From JAKFDK01 sp036676195 (GTDB taxonomy: Bacteria; Bacillota; Sulfobacillia; Symbiobacteriales; ZC4RG38): a DNA stretch of 42,096 bases. The translations under genes were made by a program, and so were the position numbers. The notes under the pieces were generated by a model, which was given only the letters and a program-made list of their open reading frames with translations, made no database searches and was not told where the DNA came from. Of the stretch, positions 1 to 9,690 are shown piece by piece (position 1 is the stretch's first letter; each line of letters starts with the position of its first letter). The stretch is from positions 1-42,096 of the forward strand of contig JAKFDK010000033.1 of the NCBI GenBank assembly GCA_036676195.1. Reading direction: 5' to 3'.

Positions 1-1869
1 GCCCTTGCCGCCGGCCTGGCGGACGGGCAGCCCTGCCCGGTCTGCGGCGCCCCGGACCATCCGCACCCGGCCAGCCCGGCCGGGCAGGCGGCGGTGGCCG
101 CGGCCGAGGCGGAACTGCAGGCGGCCGCTGCCGCCCTGCTGGCAGCGGAGGACAGCCGGGAAGCCGCCGCCCGGGCTGCCGCCGATGCGCGTGCCCAGGC
201 ACAGGCGGCAGCGATGGCCGCTGAGGCCGCCGGGCAGGCACTGGCAAGGGCCGGCGCCGCCCTGGCCGAAGTGCGCACTCGCCTGCCCGCCCCCTGGCAG
301 GCGAGTGCCGTGGCTGAACTGCCCGCCCTGGCGGCGCAGGAAGCCGAGGCGCACCGGCAGCGCCAGCAGCGGCTGCAGGACTGGCGCCAGCAGGTGGAAA
401 CCGGGCGCCGCCGGCACGAGGAGCTGGCCCGGGCCGCCGCCGCCGCTGCCACCGCCGCTGCCGGCCTGGCCGCCACCGCGCAGGCGAAACAGCAAGCCCG
501 GAACGAGGCCGTGGCTGTGGCTGAACAGGCTACCGCCCAGCAGGCCGGGCGGCAGGCCGAGTGGGACCGGGTGCGGGGCGAGCTGGACGCCGCTGCCCTG
601 CAGGCCGAAAACCGCCGCATCCAGGCGGCCGACCGGGCAGCGGCGGCGCTGAAACAGCGCCTGGCCGAACTGAACCGGGCACAGGAGCAGGCCGAGCACG
701 ACCTGAAAGAAAAGCGCACCCGCCACCAGCAGTACGCCCAGGCCCTGCAGGAGCGGGAACTGGCGCTGGCGGCCGCCCGGGCCGAACTGACCAGCCGTCA
801 GACCGAACTGCAGCAACTGGCCGCCGGGCAGCCCGCCGCCGCCCAACTGCAGGCGGTAACCGCCGAACTGCAGACCCTGGAAGCAGCCGAAACTGCTGCC
901 GCTGCCGCCGCCGAGGCGGCTGGACAGCGATTGGGCGCCGCCGATGCCGCCGCTGCCGCCGCCCGCCGCGAGGACGAGCTGGCGGCCGGGCGCCTGCAGG
1001 AGGCCGCCGCCGCCCTGGTCCTGGCTCTGAGCCGGGCGGGCTTCCCCGACCCGGCGGCGGCCGCCGCCGCCCTGCGCCCCCCGGAGCGGCAGCAGGAACT
1101 GCAGGCCTGGCTGCAGGCACACGGGCAGGAGGGCGACCGGTTGCAGCACCGCCAGGCGGAACTGGCCGGCGCCCTGGGCGAGCGCCGGCTCGATGCCGCC
1201 GCATGGGCGGCCACCCAGACCGAAGTGGAACAGGCGCGCCAGGCGTGGGCCGAAGCCCGCGACGAGCAGGCCCGGGCCAGCCAGGTCCACGGCGACCTGA
1301 TGGACAGGCAGGTGCGCTGGCGGGACCTGGAGGGCGAACGGGTCGGACTGGCCACCCGCCAGGGCCATTTGAAGGAACTGCAGACCCTGCTGCGGGGCGG
1401 CGCCCTGATCGACTTCCTGGCCGAAGACCAGTTGCACCAGGTGGCCCGGGAGGCATCGGAGCGGCTGGGCCAGCTCACCCGCCACCGCTACGCCCTCGAG
1501 GTCGACTCTGGCGGCGGCTTTGTGGTGCGCGACGACTTCAGCGGCGGTGTGCGCCGCCCGGTCAGCACCCTGTCCGGCGGCGAGACCTTTCTGACCTCAC
1601 TGGCCCTGGCCCTGGCGCTGTCGGCGCACATCCAGTTGCGCGGGCGGCACCCGCTGGAGTTTTTCTTCCTCGACGAGGGCTTCGGCACCCTCGACCCAGA
1701 ACTGCTGAACCTGGTCATCGACACCCTGGAGCGCCTGCACTTCGAAAAGCTGCACGTGGGCATCATCAGCCACGTACCCGAGCTGCGCCAGCGCCTGCAG
1801 CGGCGCCTGGTCGTAAACCCGGCCGACCCGGGCGGCCGGGGCAGCCGCCTGGAACTGGAAACCCTATAA
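1..1869 (+). CDS. sbcC: Nuclease SbcCD subunit C, C-terminal part (5' end outside window)
   Basis: The reading frame is open from the first base, so this is the second half of a gene that begins upstream. SbcC is the SMC/Rad50-like ATPase of the SbcCD complex, which opens hairpins and processes DNA ends with the nuclease SbcD. The first codons encode a Pro-Cys-Pro-Val-Cys-Gly zinc-hook motif, the CxxC at which two Rad50/SbcC coiled coils dimerise. A long Ala/Glu/Gln/Arg-rich coiled coil follows to about base 1380. The C-terminal ATPase lobe has the ABC signature STLSGGETFLTSLALA (about 1567-1614) and the Walker B stretch FFFLDEGFGTLD (about 1660-1695). It is followed after 53 bases by addB, giving a double-strand-end processing cluster. 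Extreme GC at third positions makes long antisense ORFs here, which are shadows. Confidence 0.95.
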   Translation, partial: ALAAGLADGQPCPVCGAPDHPHPASPAGQAAVAAAEAELQAAAAALLAAEDSREAAARAAADARAQAQAAAMAAEAAGQALARAGAALAEVRTRLPAPWQASAVAELPALAAQEAEAHRQRQQRLQDWRQQVETGRRRHEELARAAAAAATAAAGLAATAQAKQQARNEAVAVAEQATAQQAGRQAEWDRVRGELDAAALQAENRRIQAADRAAAALKQRLAELNRAQEQAEHDLKEKRTRHQQYAQALQERELALAAARAELTSRQTELQQLAAGQPAAAQLQAVTAELQTLEAAETAAAAAAEAAGQRLGAADAAAAAARREDELAAGRLQEAAAALVLALSRAGFPDPAAAAAALRPPERQQELQAWLQAHGQEGDRLQHRQAELAGALGERRLDAAAWAATQTEVEQARQAWAEARDEQARASQVHGDLMDRQVRWRDLEGERVGLATRQGHLKELQTLLRGGALIDFLAEDQLHQVAREASERLGQLTRHRYALEVDSGGGFVVRDDFSGGVRRPVSTLSGGETFLTSLALALALSAHIQLRGRHPLEFFFLDEGFGTLDPELLNLVIDTLERLHFEKLHVGIISHVPELRQRLQRRLVVNPADPGGRGSRLELETL

Positions 1870-1922
1870 GCAGCACGCCGGGGCATCCGCACAACCACCG
1901 CGTCAGAGCAGGAGGATCAGCA

Positions 1923-4900
1923 ATGGCCGTCCGTTTCATTCTGGGCCGGGCCGGGACCGGGAAGACCACCCGCTGTCTGGAAGAACTGTGCGCCGCGGTG
2001 CAGGCCGACCCCCAGGGGCCGCCGCTGGTGCTGCTGGTGCCGGAGCAGGCCACCTTCCAGATGGAGCAGGCTCTGCTTGGCCCCGGCGGCCTCAAGGGCA
2101 TGATGCGGGCGCAGGTGCTGAGCTTTCAGCGCCTGGCCTGGCGCGTGTCCCTGAGCGCAGGCGGGCTGGCCCGCCCGCCGCTCAGCGACCTGGGCAAGTA
2201 CATGGTGCTGCGGGCCCTGGTGGAACAGCGGCTGGACCAGTTGCAGGTGTTCGGACGGGTGGCCGACCGCCCCGGCTTCATTGAAAAGCTGGCCCGCACC
2301 ATCAGCGAACTGCGCACCTACGCCCTCGGTCCGGCCGAACTGCAGCAGCACCTGGCCGCCATGGCGCAAAACGGCCAGGACCAGACCGTACTGGGGACCA
2401 AGCTGCACGACCTGGCCCTGGTTATGGCTGACCTCACCGCCTACACGGCCGGCCGCTTCACCGACCCGGACGACACCCTGGCTCTGCTGGCGCAGCGGCT
2501 GCCGCAAAGCGGTTTATTAAAAGAAGCGGAGGTCTGGGTGGACGGCTTCTCCGGCTTTACCCCCCAGGAACTGGCCGTGCTGGCCAGCGTATTCACCTGC
2601 GCCCGCCAGGTGCACCTGACCCTCTGTCTGGACCCGGCCGAACTCACCCGCCTGCAGGGCAAACACAGCCCCACCGACCTGTTCCACCTCACCCTGACCA
2701 CCCACGACCAGCTCTGCTCGGTCGCCGCCAGACAGGGGGTCACGCTGCGGCCGCCGCTGGTGCTGGACGAGCCGGTGCGCTTTCAGAACGCCCCTGAACT
2801 GGCGCACCTGGAACGCCACTTCTTCCGGCCCGGCCAGCCCCGGCCGTGGACCGGCGCGGCTCCGGCCCTGTCCCTGGTTACGGCCCAGAACCGGCGGCAA
2901 GAGGTCGAGGCGGCCGCCCGCGAGGTGCTGCGGCTGATCCGGGATGCCGGCCTGCGCTACCGGGAGGTGGCGGTGGTGGCGCGCAATCTCGACGCCTACG
3001 CCCCGCTGGTGGCCACCGTATTTGCCGAGCACGGCATCCCTGCCTTTGTGGACCAGCGCCGCCCGGTGGCCCACCACCCGCTGGTGGAACTGCTGCGGGC
3101 CGCCCTCGAAACGGTGATCCGGGACTGGTCCTATGCCCCGGTCTTCCGGTTCCTGAAAACCGATCTGGCGCCGGTGAGCCGGGCCGAGGCCGATACCCTG
3201 GAAAACTACGTGCTGGAGCACGCCATCCGTGGCCGGCACTGGACCGATCCCCAACCGTGGACCTATCTGCGCCGCTACACCCTGGAAGAGGACGAGGAGC
3301 CGGGTGAGGGGCAGGTCCGGCTGCTAGAACGGATCAACGCCATCCGCCGCCGGGCGGTGGCGGAACTGGCCGACTTTCAGCGCCGTCTGGGCGGGGGCCG
3401 GGGCCGGCGGCCGCTCACCGTGGCCGAAATCACCACCGCCCTGTACAAGCTGCTGGAAGACCTGCAGGTGGCCAAACGGCTGCAGGCGTGGAGTACGGCG
3501 GCCGCCCAGAGCGGCGACCTGGAAGCAGCGCGGGAGCATGAGCAGGTCTGGGACGGGGTGATCGAACTCCTGGACCAGATGGCCGAGGGTCTGGGTGCAG
3601 CGGAAATGAGCCTGCCCCAGTACCTGCAGGTGCTGGCAGCCGGGCTCGACGGCCTGCGCCGGGGCATGATTCCGCCCGGCCTTGACCAGGTGGTGGTTGG
3701 CTCGGCCGAGCGCTCCCGCCATTCCGGGGTGCGGGCCGCCCTGATCCTGGGCGCCACTGATCGCGATTTTCCGCCCGCCCCGCCTGAAGACGCCATCTTC
3801 ACCGACACGGAACGGGAGCGCCTCGGCGGGGCCGGCCTGGAACTGGGGCCAACCAGCCGCCTGCGGCTGTTCCAGGAGCAGTATTTTACCTGCATGGCCC
3901 TGACCCGCGGCGCCGAGCGGCTGTGGCTGAGCTACCCGCTGGCCGGCGACGACGGGCGGGTCCTGGCCCCGGCGCCGGCGGTGCACCGGCTGCAGCAAGT
4001 ATTTCCCGCGCCGGCCGGGGCAACAGCGGCGCCCCCGCCCCCGCCCTCGCCCGGCCCGAATACGGAAATCGCCGCCATCGCCACCCCGGCCCAGCTTGCC
4101 GCCGCCCTCACCCGGGCCCTGCGCATGCACCGGGCAGGGTATCCCCTGGCTCCGGTCTGGCTCGATCTGTACCAGTGGGCAGCCACCGACCCGTCCCTGC
4201 GGGAGCAGGTGGCGCCCACCCTGGCCGCCCTGCGCTATGAGGAAACCCTGCGTGACCGCACGGCCTCCCTTGGGCCGGAACTGGCCACGTCTCTGTACGG
4301 TGCGGACCTCGTTACCAGCGTCAGCCGGCTGGAAGCCTTCGCCGCCTGTCCCTTCCAGCATTTCGCCGGTTACGGCCTGCGCCTGCGGGAGCGCGGCCAG
4401 TTCCGGCTGGAGGCGCCGGAACTGGGCCTGTTCTACCACGCCGCCATGAGCCTGTTCGTGCGCGGCCTTGGCCAGGCCGGGCGCGACTGGGACAGCCTCA
4501 CCCCCGCCGAGGCCGGTCAGATGCTGGATGCCATCGTCGACCAGCTCGCCCCGCGCCTGAAGGGCGAGATCCTGCTCAGCAGCCCGCAGCACCGGTACCT
4601 GCTGCGCGTGGTGCGCCGCACCCTGCAGACCAGCCTGAGCTTCCTGGGCGAACACATTTACCAGGGCAAGTTCCGGCCTCTGTGGGTGGAACTGCCCTTC
4701 GGCGAGGCGGAAGACGGGCTGCCGCCGGTCACCGTGCGGCTGCCCGACGGCGGCAGCGTGGCCCTGCGCGGACGGATCGACCGGGTAGACGGCGCCCGGG
4801 GGAGCGACGGCTCCTGGCTCCTGCGGGTGCTCGACTACAAGAGCAGCGCCCGCAGCCTGGATCTGGGCCGGTTTTACCACGGCCTGACCCTGCAGCTTTT

Positions 4901-5450
4901 GCTCTACCTGTACGCCGTGGTGCAGAACGCCCCGCGACTGCTGGGCAGCCCGGCCCGGCCGGCCGGCGCCCTGTACTTTCCTGTGCACGACCCGGTGCAG
5001 GCCCTCAGCCATCCGGAGCCGCCCGAACGGGTGGCTGAGCGGCGGCGCAAGCTGTTCCGGTCCAGTGGCCTGGTGGTGGCCGACCCCGAAGTGGTTCGCC
5101 TGATGGACCTGCAGGGCCTGGGCCTGATTCCGGCCAGGGTCAACAAGGACGGCACCCTGCGTAAGAATGCCCCCGCCGCTAGCCCGGCGCAGTTCCAGCT
5201 CCTGTTCCGCCACCTGGAGCAGGTTACCGCCCGGCTCGCGCAGCAGGTGCGGGACGGCGAAGTGGCGGCCGCCCCTTACCGGCTGCGCCAGCAAGTGCCG
5301 TGCACCTTCTGCGCCTACCGTTCCGTCTGCCAGTTCGACCCGCAGGTGGTCGGTCAGGTGTACCGCAGCCTGAGCGCATTCAAGACGCCGGCGGTACTGG
5401 AACAACTGGCCGCCGCCGCCGGGGAGGAGGAGGGTGAAGACCATGAGTGA
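1923..5450 (+). CDS. addB: ATP-dependent helicase/nuclease AddB (RexB)
   Basis: This encodes 1175 residues, the usual AddB length. AddB is the second subunit of the AddAB helicase-nuclease that resects double-strand breaks for RecA, as RecBCD does in enterics. The ATG at 1923 is preceded by AGGAGG and begins MAVRFILGRAGTGKTTR, with the Walker A loop at residues 8-15. The C-terminal nuclease has the Asp-Tyr-Lys core (D971, K973). The four cysteines of the AddB iron-sulfur cluster are all present: C809 (ACPFQHF) and C1127, C1130, C1136 (CTFCAYRSVC). The stop overlaps the addA start by 8 bases, so the two are translationally coupled. Confidence 0.96.
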   Translation: MAVRFILGRAGTGKTTRCLEELCAAVQADPQGPPLVLLVPEQATFQMEQALLGPGGLKGMMRAQVLSFQRLAWRVSLSAGGLARPPLSDLGKYMVLRALVEQRLDQLQVFGRVADRPGFIEKLARTISELRTYALGPAELQQHLAAMAQNGQDQTVLGTKLHDLALVMADLTAYTAGRFTDPDDTLALLAQRLPQSGLLKEAEVWVDGFSGFTPQELAVLASVFTCARQVHLTLCLDPAELTRLQGKHSPTDLFHLTLTTHDQLCSVAARQGVTLRPPLVLDEPVRFQNAPELAHLERHFFRPGQPRPWTGAAPALSLVTAQNRRQEVEAAAREVLRLIRDAGLRYREVAVVARNLDAYAPLVATVFAEHGIPAFVDQRRPVAHHPLVELLRAALETVIRDWSYAPVFRFLKTDLAPVSRAEADTLENYVLEHAIRGRHWTDPQPWTYLRRYTLEEDEEPGEGQVRLLERINAIRRRAVAELADFQRRLGGGRGRRPLTVAEITTALYKLLEDLQVAKRLQAWSTAAAQSGDLEAAREHEQVWDGVIELLDQMAEGLGAAEMSLPQYLQVLAAGLDGLRRGMIPPGLDQVVVGSAERSRHSGVRAALILGATDRDFPPAPPEDAIFTDTERERLGGAGLELGPTSRLRLFQEQYFTCMALTRGAERLWLSYPLAGDDGRVLAPAPAVHRLQQVFPAPAGATAAPPPPPSPGPNTEIAAIATPAQLAAALTRALRMHRAGYPLAPVWLDLYQWAATDPSLREQVAPTLAALRYEETLRDRTASLGPELATSLYGADLVTSVSRLEAFAACPFQHFAGYGLRLRERGQFRLEAPELGLFYHAAMSLFVRGLGQAGRDWDSLTPAEAGQMLDAIVDQLAPRLKGEILLSSPQHRYLLRVVRRTLQTSLSFLGEHIYQGKFRPLWVELPFGEAEDGLPPVTVRLPDGGSVALRGRIDRVDGARGSDGSWLLRVLDYKSSARSLDLGRFYHGLTLQLLLYLYAVVQNAPRLLGSPARPAGALYFPVHDPVQALSHPEPPERVAERRRKLFRSSGLVVADPEVVRLMDLQGLGLIPARVNKDGTLRKNAPAASPAQFQLLFRHLEQVTARLAQQVRDGEVAAAPYRLRQQVPCTFCAYRSVCQFDPQVVGQVYRSLSAFKTPAVLEQLAAAAGEEEGEDHE

Positions 5451-8400
5451 AGCAGCCGCCGCCCGCTGGACCCCGGAACAGGAACAGGCCATCACTGCCG
5501 GGGGCACGCATATCCTCGTGGCCGCCGCCGCCGGGGCCGGGAAAACCGCCACCCTGGTGGAACGGGTCATCCGCCGCCTCACCGACCCGGTCGCCCCCCT
5601 GGACGTGGACCGCCTGCTGGTGGTCACCTTCACCGAGGCAGCGGCAGCGGAAATGCGCCAGCGATTGGCGGCCGCCCTGCACAAGGGGCTGGCGCAGGAC
5701 CCCGAGAATACCGTGCTGCAGCGCCAGCTCGCCCTGCTGGGCCGGGCCGCCATTTCCACCCTGCACAGCTTCTGTCTGGGGCTGGTACGCCAGTACTTCT
5801 ACCGGCTGGGGCTGGACCCGGCCCTGTCGGTCATGAACGAGCACGAAGCCCTGCTGCTGCGCCGCGAGGTGCTCGACGACCTGCTGACCGAACGGTTCGA
5901 TGAGGAAGCGGACGGCCCCTTTTACGCCCTGCTGGAGCACTTCGCTGACGGCGGCGACGGCGAAGGGCTGAAGGAACTGATTCTGACTGTTTATGACTAT
6001 GTGCAGAGCCTGCCGTGGCCCAAGCAGTGGCTGGATGCGGCGGTGGCCCGCTTCGAAGTGCCGCCCGATACGCCCATTTCCGCCCTGCCCTGGTGGGAGC
6101 CGCTGCGGCGCCACTGCACCCTGGAACTGACCCGGGCGGCCACGGCCCTGGCCGAGGCCGGCCGTCTGTGCCGCCGCCCCGGCGGGCCTGCCGCCTATGG
6201 CGACGTGCTGGCGCGGGACCTGGAACGGGTAGAGGCTGCCCGGCAGGCCAGCGGCGACTGGGACGAACTGGCGGCAGCCGTCACCGCTGCGACCGGCTTT
6301 GACCGCCTGCCGCCCCTGCGCAAGGGCAACGCCGATGAAGCCCTGCAGGAGCAGGCCAAGGCCCTGCGCGACCAGGCCCGCAAGGCGGTCAAGGCCCTGC
6401 AGGAAACCTATTTTGACCGCCCGGCCGCCGCCTGGGTGGCCGACCTGCCGGCCATGGCCCCCCACCTGCGCACCCTGGCTGACCTGGTGCTGCAGTTCGA
6501 TGCCGCCTTCCGCACCGCCAAGGTCCAGCAGGGCGCCGTCGACTTCAACGACCTGGAGCGTTACTGCCTGCAAGTCCTGCTCGACCCAGAGGCACCGGCG
6601 GGCGAACTGCTCCCGTCCGATGTGGCCCGGGAACTGCGCGGGCGCTACGCCGAGATCCTGGTGGACGAATACCAGGACATTAACGCTGTGCAGGATGCGA
6701 TTCTCACCCTGGTGGCCCGCGACGGGCAGGACGGCCCGGCCAACCGGTTCATGGTCGGCGACGTGAAGCAGAGTATTTATCGGTTCCGCCACGCCGACCC
6801 GTCGCTGTTCCTGGCCAAGTACCAGACCTACCGGAACTGGCAGCCGGCCGGGGACGAGGCCAACGCCGCCACCGGCGCCCGCATTGTGCTCGGGGCCAAC
6901 TTCCGCAGTCGGGCCGGAGTGGTGGACGCCGTCAACTTTGTCTTCCGGCAGATCCTCACCGCCGGCGTGGGCGAACTGGACTACGACGCCGCCGCCGAAC
7001 TGGTCTGCCGGGCCGCCTACCCGCCGGAGCCGGGCGCCCCGGCCGCCGCCGACACACCGGCCGGTCCGCCGGTGGAGGTGCACCTGCTGGACCGCGACTT
7101 TGACTTTACGGCGGCACCGGCGCCGGACGATGAGGACGAAGCTGCCGCCGAGGCCACCGCCGCCGGCGCCGCCGCCGCGGAACTGGCCGAACTGTCCGCC
7201 CTGGAGCGGGAAGCCCGGCTGGTGGCGCAGCGCATCCGTACCCTGGTGGACGGTACCGACACCCAGCCGCCGCTCCTGGTCTGGGATCGGGAAGCGGGCG
7301 AGTACCGGCCGGTGCGCTACCGGGACATGGTCATCCTGCTGCGGGCCACCAGCGGGCGGGCCAACCTCTTCCTGGAGGCCCTGGGCCGGGCCGGGGTTCC
7401 GGCCTACGCTCAGCTCAGCACCGGCTACTTCGCCGCCACCGAGGTGGAGGTCATCCTCAGCCTGCTTCAGATCATGGACAACCCCGGCCAGGACATCCCG
7501 CTGGCAGCGGTGCTGCGCTCCCCCATCGTCGGGCTGAGCAGCGCCGACCTGGCCCGGATACGGCTGGCCGCCCCCGGCGGCAGCTTTTACGAAGCCGTGA
7601 TCGCCGCCGGGCGGGGGCAGGACCGGCCCGACCTGGCGGCGGTGCTGAGCCGGTTTCTGCAGGCCCTCGAACAGTGGCGCACGGCGGCCCGGCGCAAGCC
7701 CCTGAGCGAGGTGCTCTGGCAAATCTACGGCGAAACCGGCTACCTGCGCTATGTCGGGGGGATGCCCGGCGGCGCGCAGCGCCACGCGAACCTGATTGCC
7801 CTGTACGACCGGGCCCGCCAGTTCGACCAGTTCGCCCGGCAGGGGCTGTTCCGGTTCCTGCGCTTCATCGAACGGCTGCAGGAGGGTGAAGCCGACCTGG
7901 GCACTGCCCCGGCTCTGGGCGAGGGTGAAGACGTCGTCCGCATCCTCAGCATTCACCGCAGCAAGGGCCTGGAGTTCCCGGTCGTCTTTGTGGCCGACCT
8001 GGGCAAATCCTTCGGCCGCCAGGACCAGCAGGGCGACCTGCTGCTGCAGCGCCGGCTCGGGCTCGGCCCGCGCCGGCTCGACCCGGAACAGCGGGCCAAG
8101 TGGCCGACCCTGGCCTTCCACGCGGTGCGCCAGGCGATCCGGCTGGAAGCCCTGGCCGAAGAAATGCGGATCCTCTACGTGGCCCTGACCCGGGCCCGGG
8201 AGCGCCTGATCCTGGTCGGGTCGTGCCGCGACCTGGAGGCGCGCTGCCGCAGTTGGGGGGCGGCGGCGGCGCACCGGGGCTGGCCGCTGCCGGAAGCGAC
8301 CCTGGCGGCCGCCGAATCCTACCTGGACTGGCTGGGGCCGGCCCTGGCCCGCCACGCCGCCGCCGCACCGCTCCAGGCGGCCGCCGGGGTGGGGGAGCCC

Positions 8401-9309
8401 GCCGACCCGCAGGTGGCCGCCGACCCCTCCCGCTGGGAGCTATACCTGTGGGATGCCGCTGCCCAGCTCGGCCTGCCGGCGGCGGAAGCGGCGGCAACGG
8501 CGGAGGAGCAGCCGGACTGGGAACGTATCGGAGCCCTGGCGCCGCTGGACCGGCCCATCGCCTCTGACGTGCCCGACCAACTGGCCCGGATCTTCGCCTG
8601 GCGCTACCCGTTTGCGCCGGTGGTCCACCGCTTTGCCAAGCTGTCGGTCACCGAACTCAAGGGCCACTTCGATCCCAACGCCGAGCAGCCCCTGCCCAAC
8701 AGCGCCAAACCCCAGACCGTTGGCCAGATCGACCGGCGGCCCCGCTTTCTGCAGACCACTCGCCGTACCCTGACCCCGGCAGAATTCGGCACCCTCATGC
8801 ACCTGGTGCTGCAGCACCTGGACCTGGCCCGGCCGCTGGACCCGGCCGGGGTGGCCAATCAGGTGGGGGAACTGGTGCAGCGGGAACTGCTGCTGCCCGG
8901 CCAGGCCGAGGCGGTGGATACCGCCGCCATCGCCGCCTTCTTCGCCTCGCCCCTGGGGCAGCGCATTTGCGCCCGCCCGGAGCAGGTGCGGCGCGAGGTC
9001 TCCTTCACCCTTGGGCTGCCCGCTGCTGAAGTGTATCCCGACCTGCCGCCGGAGGTGGCTGCCGGGGAGACCATTGTGGTGCAGGGCATGATCGACCTGC
9101 TGCTGGAAGAAGCCGACGCCTTCCTGCTGGTGGATTACAAGACCGACCGCCGCGAACCGGAACAGGCGGCCACTGCCTATCGGGAGCAGGTCACCCTCTA
9201 CCGCCGGGCGGTGCAGGAGATTTTGGGCAAACCGGTGCGGGAAGCCTACCTGCACTTCCTGACCAGCAACCAGTCGGTGGCGGTGCCGGCATCCGTGGCG
9301 GACAGTTGA
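5443..9309 (+). CDS. addA: ATP-dependent helicase/nuclease AddA
   Basis: This encodes 1288 residues, slightly longer than typical AddA. It is the UvrD-like 3'-5' helicase and nuclease subunit of AddAB. Visible motifs are Walker A GAGKT (31-35), motif II VDEYQD (407-412), motif III VGDVKQSIYRFRHAD (about 438-452), motif V ILSIHRSKGLEFPVV (about 833-847), motif VI YVALTRARERL (about 911-921) and the C-terminal nuclease core LLVDYKTDR (about 1228-1236). A GTG at 5434 is in frame, but the GGAGGAGG run ends next to it and is well spaced for the ATG at 5443, so ATG is chosen. The start lies within the end of addB as ATGAGTGA. Confidence 0.96.
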   Translation: MSEAAAARWTPEQEQAITAGGTHILVAAAAGAGKTATLVERVIRRLTDPVAPLDVDRLLVVTFTEAAAAEMRQRLAAALHKGLAQDPENTVLQRQLALLGRAAISTLHSFCLGLVRQYFYRLGLDPALSVMNEHEALLLRREVLDDLLTERFDEEADGPFYALLEHFADGGDGEGLKELILTVYDYVQSLPWPKQWLDAAVARFEVPPDTPISALPWWEPLRRHCTLELTRAATALAEAGRLCRRPGGPAAYGDVLARDLERVEAARQASGDWDELAAAVTAATGFDRLPPLRKGNADEALQEQAKALRDQARKAVKALQETYFDRPAAAWVADLPAMAPHLRTLADLVLQFDAAFRTAKVQQGAVDFNDLERYCLQVLLDPEAPAGELLPSDVARELRGRYAEILVDEYQDINAVQDAILTLVARDGQDGPANRFMVGDVKQSIYRFRHADPSLFLAKYQTYRNWQPAGDEANAATGARIVLGANFRSRAGVVDAVNFVFRQILTAGVGELDYDAAAELVCRAAYPPEPGAPAAADTPAGPPVEVHLLDRDFDFTAAPAPDDEDEAAAEATAAGAAAAELAELSALEREARLVAQRIRTLVDGTDTQPPLLVWDREAGEYRPVRYRDMVILLRATSGRANLFLEALGRAGVPAYAQLSTGYFAATEVEVILSLLQIMDNPGQDIPLAAVLRSPIVGLSSADLARIRLAAPGGSFYEAVIAAGRGQDRPDLAAVLSRFLQALEQWRTAARRKPLSEVLWQIYGETGYLRYVGGMPGGAQRHANLIALYDRARQFDQFARQGLFRFLRFIERLQEGEADLGTAPALGEGEDVVRILSIHRSKGLEFPVVFVADLGKSFGRQDQQGDLLLQRRLGLGPRRLDPEQRAKWPTLAFHAVRQAIRLEALAEEMRILYVALTRARERLILVGSCRDLEARCRSWGAAAAHRGWPLPEATLAAAESYLDWLGPALARHAAAAPLQAAAGVGEPADPQVAADPSRWELYLWDAAAQLGLPAAEAAATAEEQPDWERIGALAPLDRPIASDVPDQLARIFAWRYPFAPVVHRFAKLSVTELKGHFDPNAEQPLPNSAKPQTVGQIDRRPRFLQTTRRTLTPAEFGTLMHLVLQHLDLARPLDPAGVANQVGELVQRELLLPGQAEAVDTAAIAAFFASPLGQRICARPEQVRREVSFTLGLPAAEVYPDLPPEVAAGETIVVQGMIDLLLEEADAFLLVDYKTDRREPEQAATAYREQVTLYRRAVQEILGKPVREAYLHFLTSNQSVAVPASVADS

Positions 9310-9690
9310 CAAGCGTTCGAAGGCCGACTGCCGGCACGTCCGACCCCACGGCCGTGCTGCCAGCCCGGCACGGCACCGCCGGCGCCGGGATTTCCAGCGT
9401 CTCACGGCGAACGTCAGTTTCGTGAAGGGCGAACCCACAGAGGCAAGGCCAAACCCGCCTGACCAGTGTCAGCACCCGCTGATACCCGCCCCTGTATCCC
9501 AGCAGGCCGGACATGGGATGAGAAGAACCTGCATGAGGCCAGGAGCACCTTCCACCTCAGCGCTGTTCGGAATATGGACATGTCTGAGGCTGAAGCCGGG
9601 AAGGGTTAACTCTCTTCCAGTCGAAGAGATGGCCTGGCTGTTGGATTCGTTACGGAGATGCGTATCAAGACTACCCTGAAAATCCTTGGA
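9310..9690. other. Intergenic region after addA with a GC hairpin
   Basis: No convincing gene was seen in these 381 bases. A hairpin with arms GCCGTGC (9351-9357) and GCACGGC (9368-9374) may end the sbcC-addBA transcript, although no T-run follows. The ORFs that can be drawn here lack a good ribosome site and any recognisable motif. Confidence 0.4.

Noticed and set aside
561..1922. Upstream extension of the addB frame and opposing frames over sbcC
   Set aside because: The extension is Arg/Gly/Pro-rich shadow sequence over sbcC; the ATG at 1923 has a good ribosome site and starts directly with the AddB Walker A region.
3324..8355. Long minus-strand open frames opposite addB and addA (811 and 991 codons)
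   Set aside because: They are antisense shadows caused by very high GC at third codon positions; composition is Gly/Gln/Pro-rich and no motif is seen, while the plus-strand genes carry complete motif sets.
9408..9421. CGAACGTCAGTTTC as a third LexA box
   Set aside because: The four central bases break the RNRY pattern at two positions, and no gene with a credible start lies next to it.
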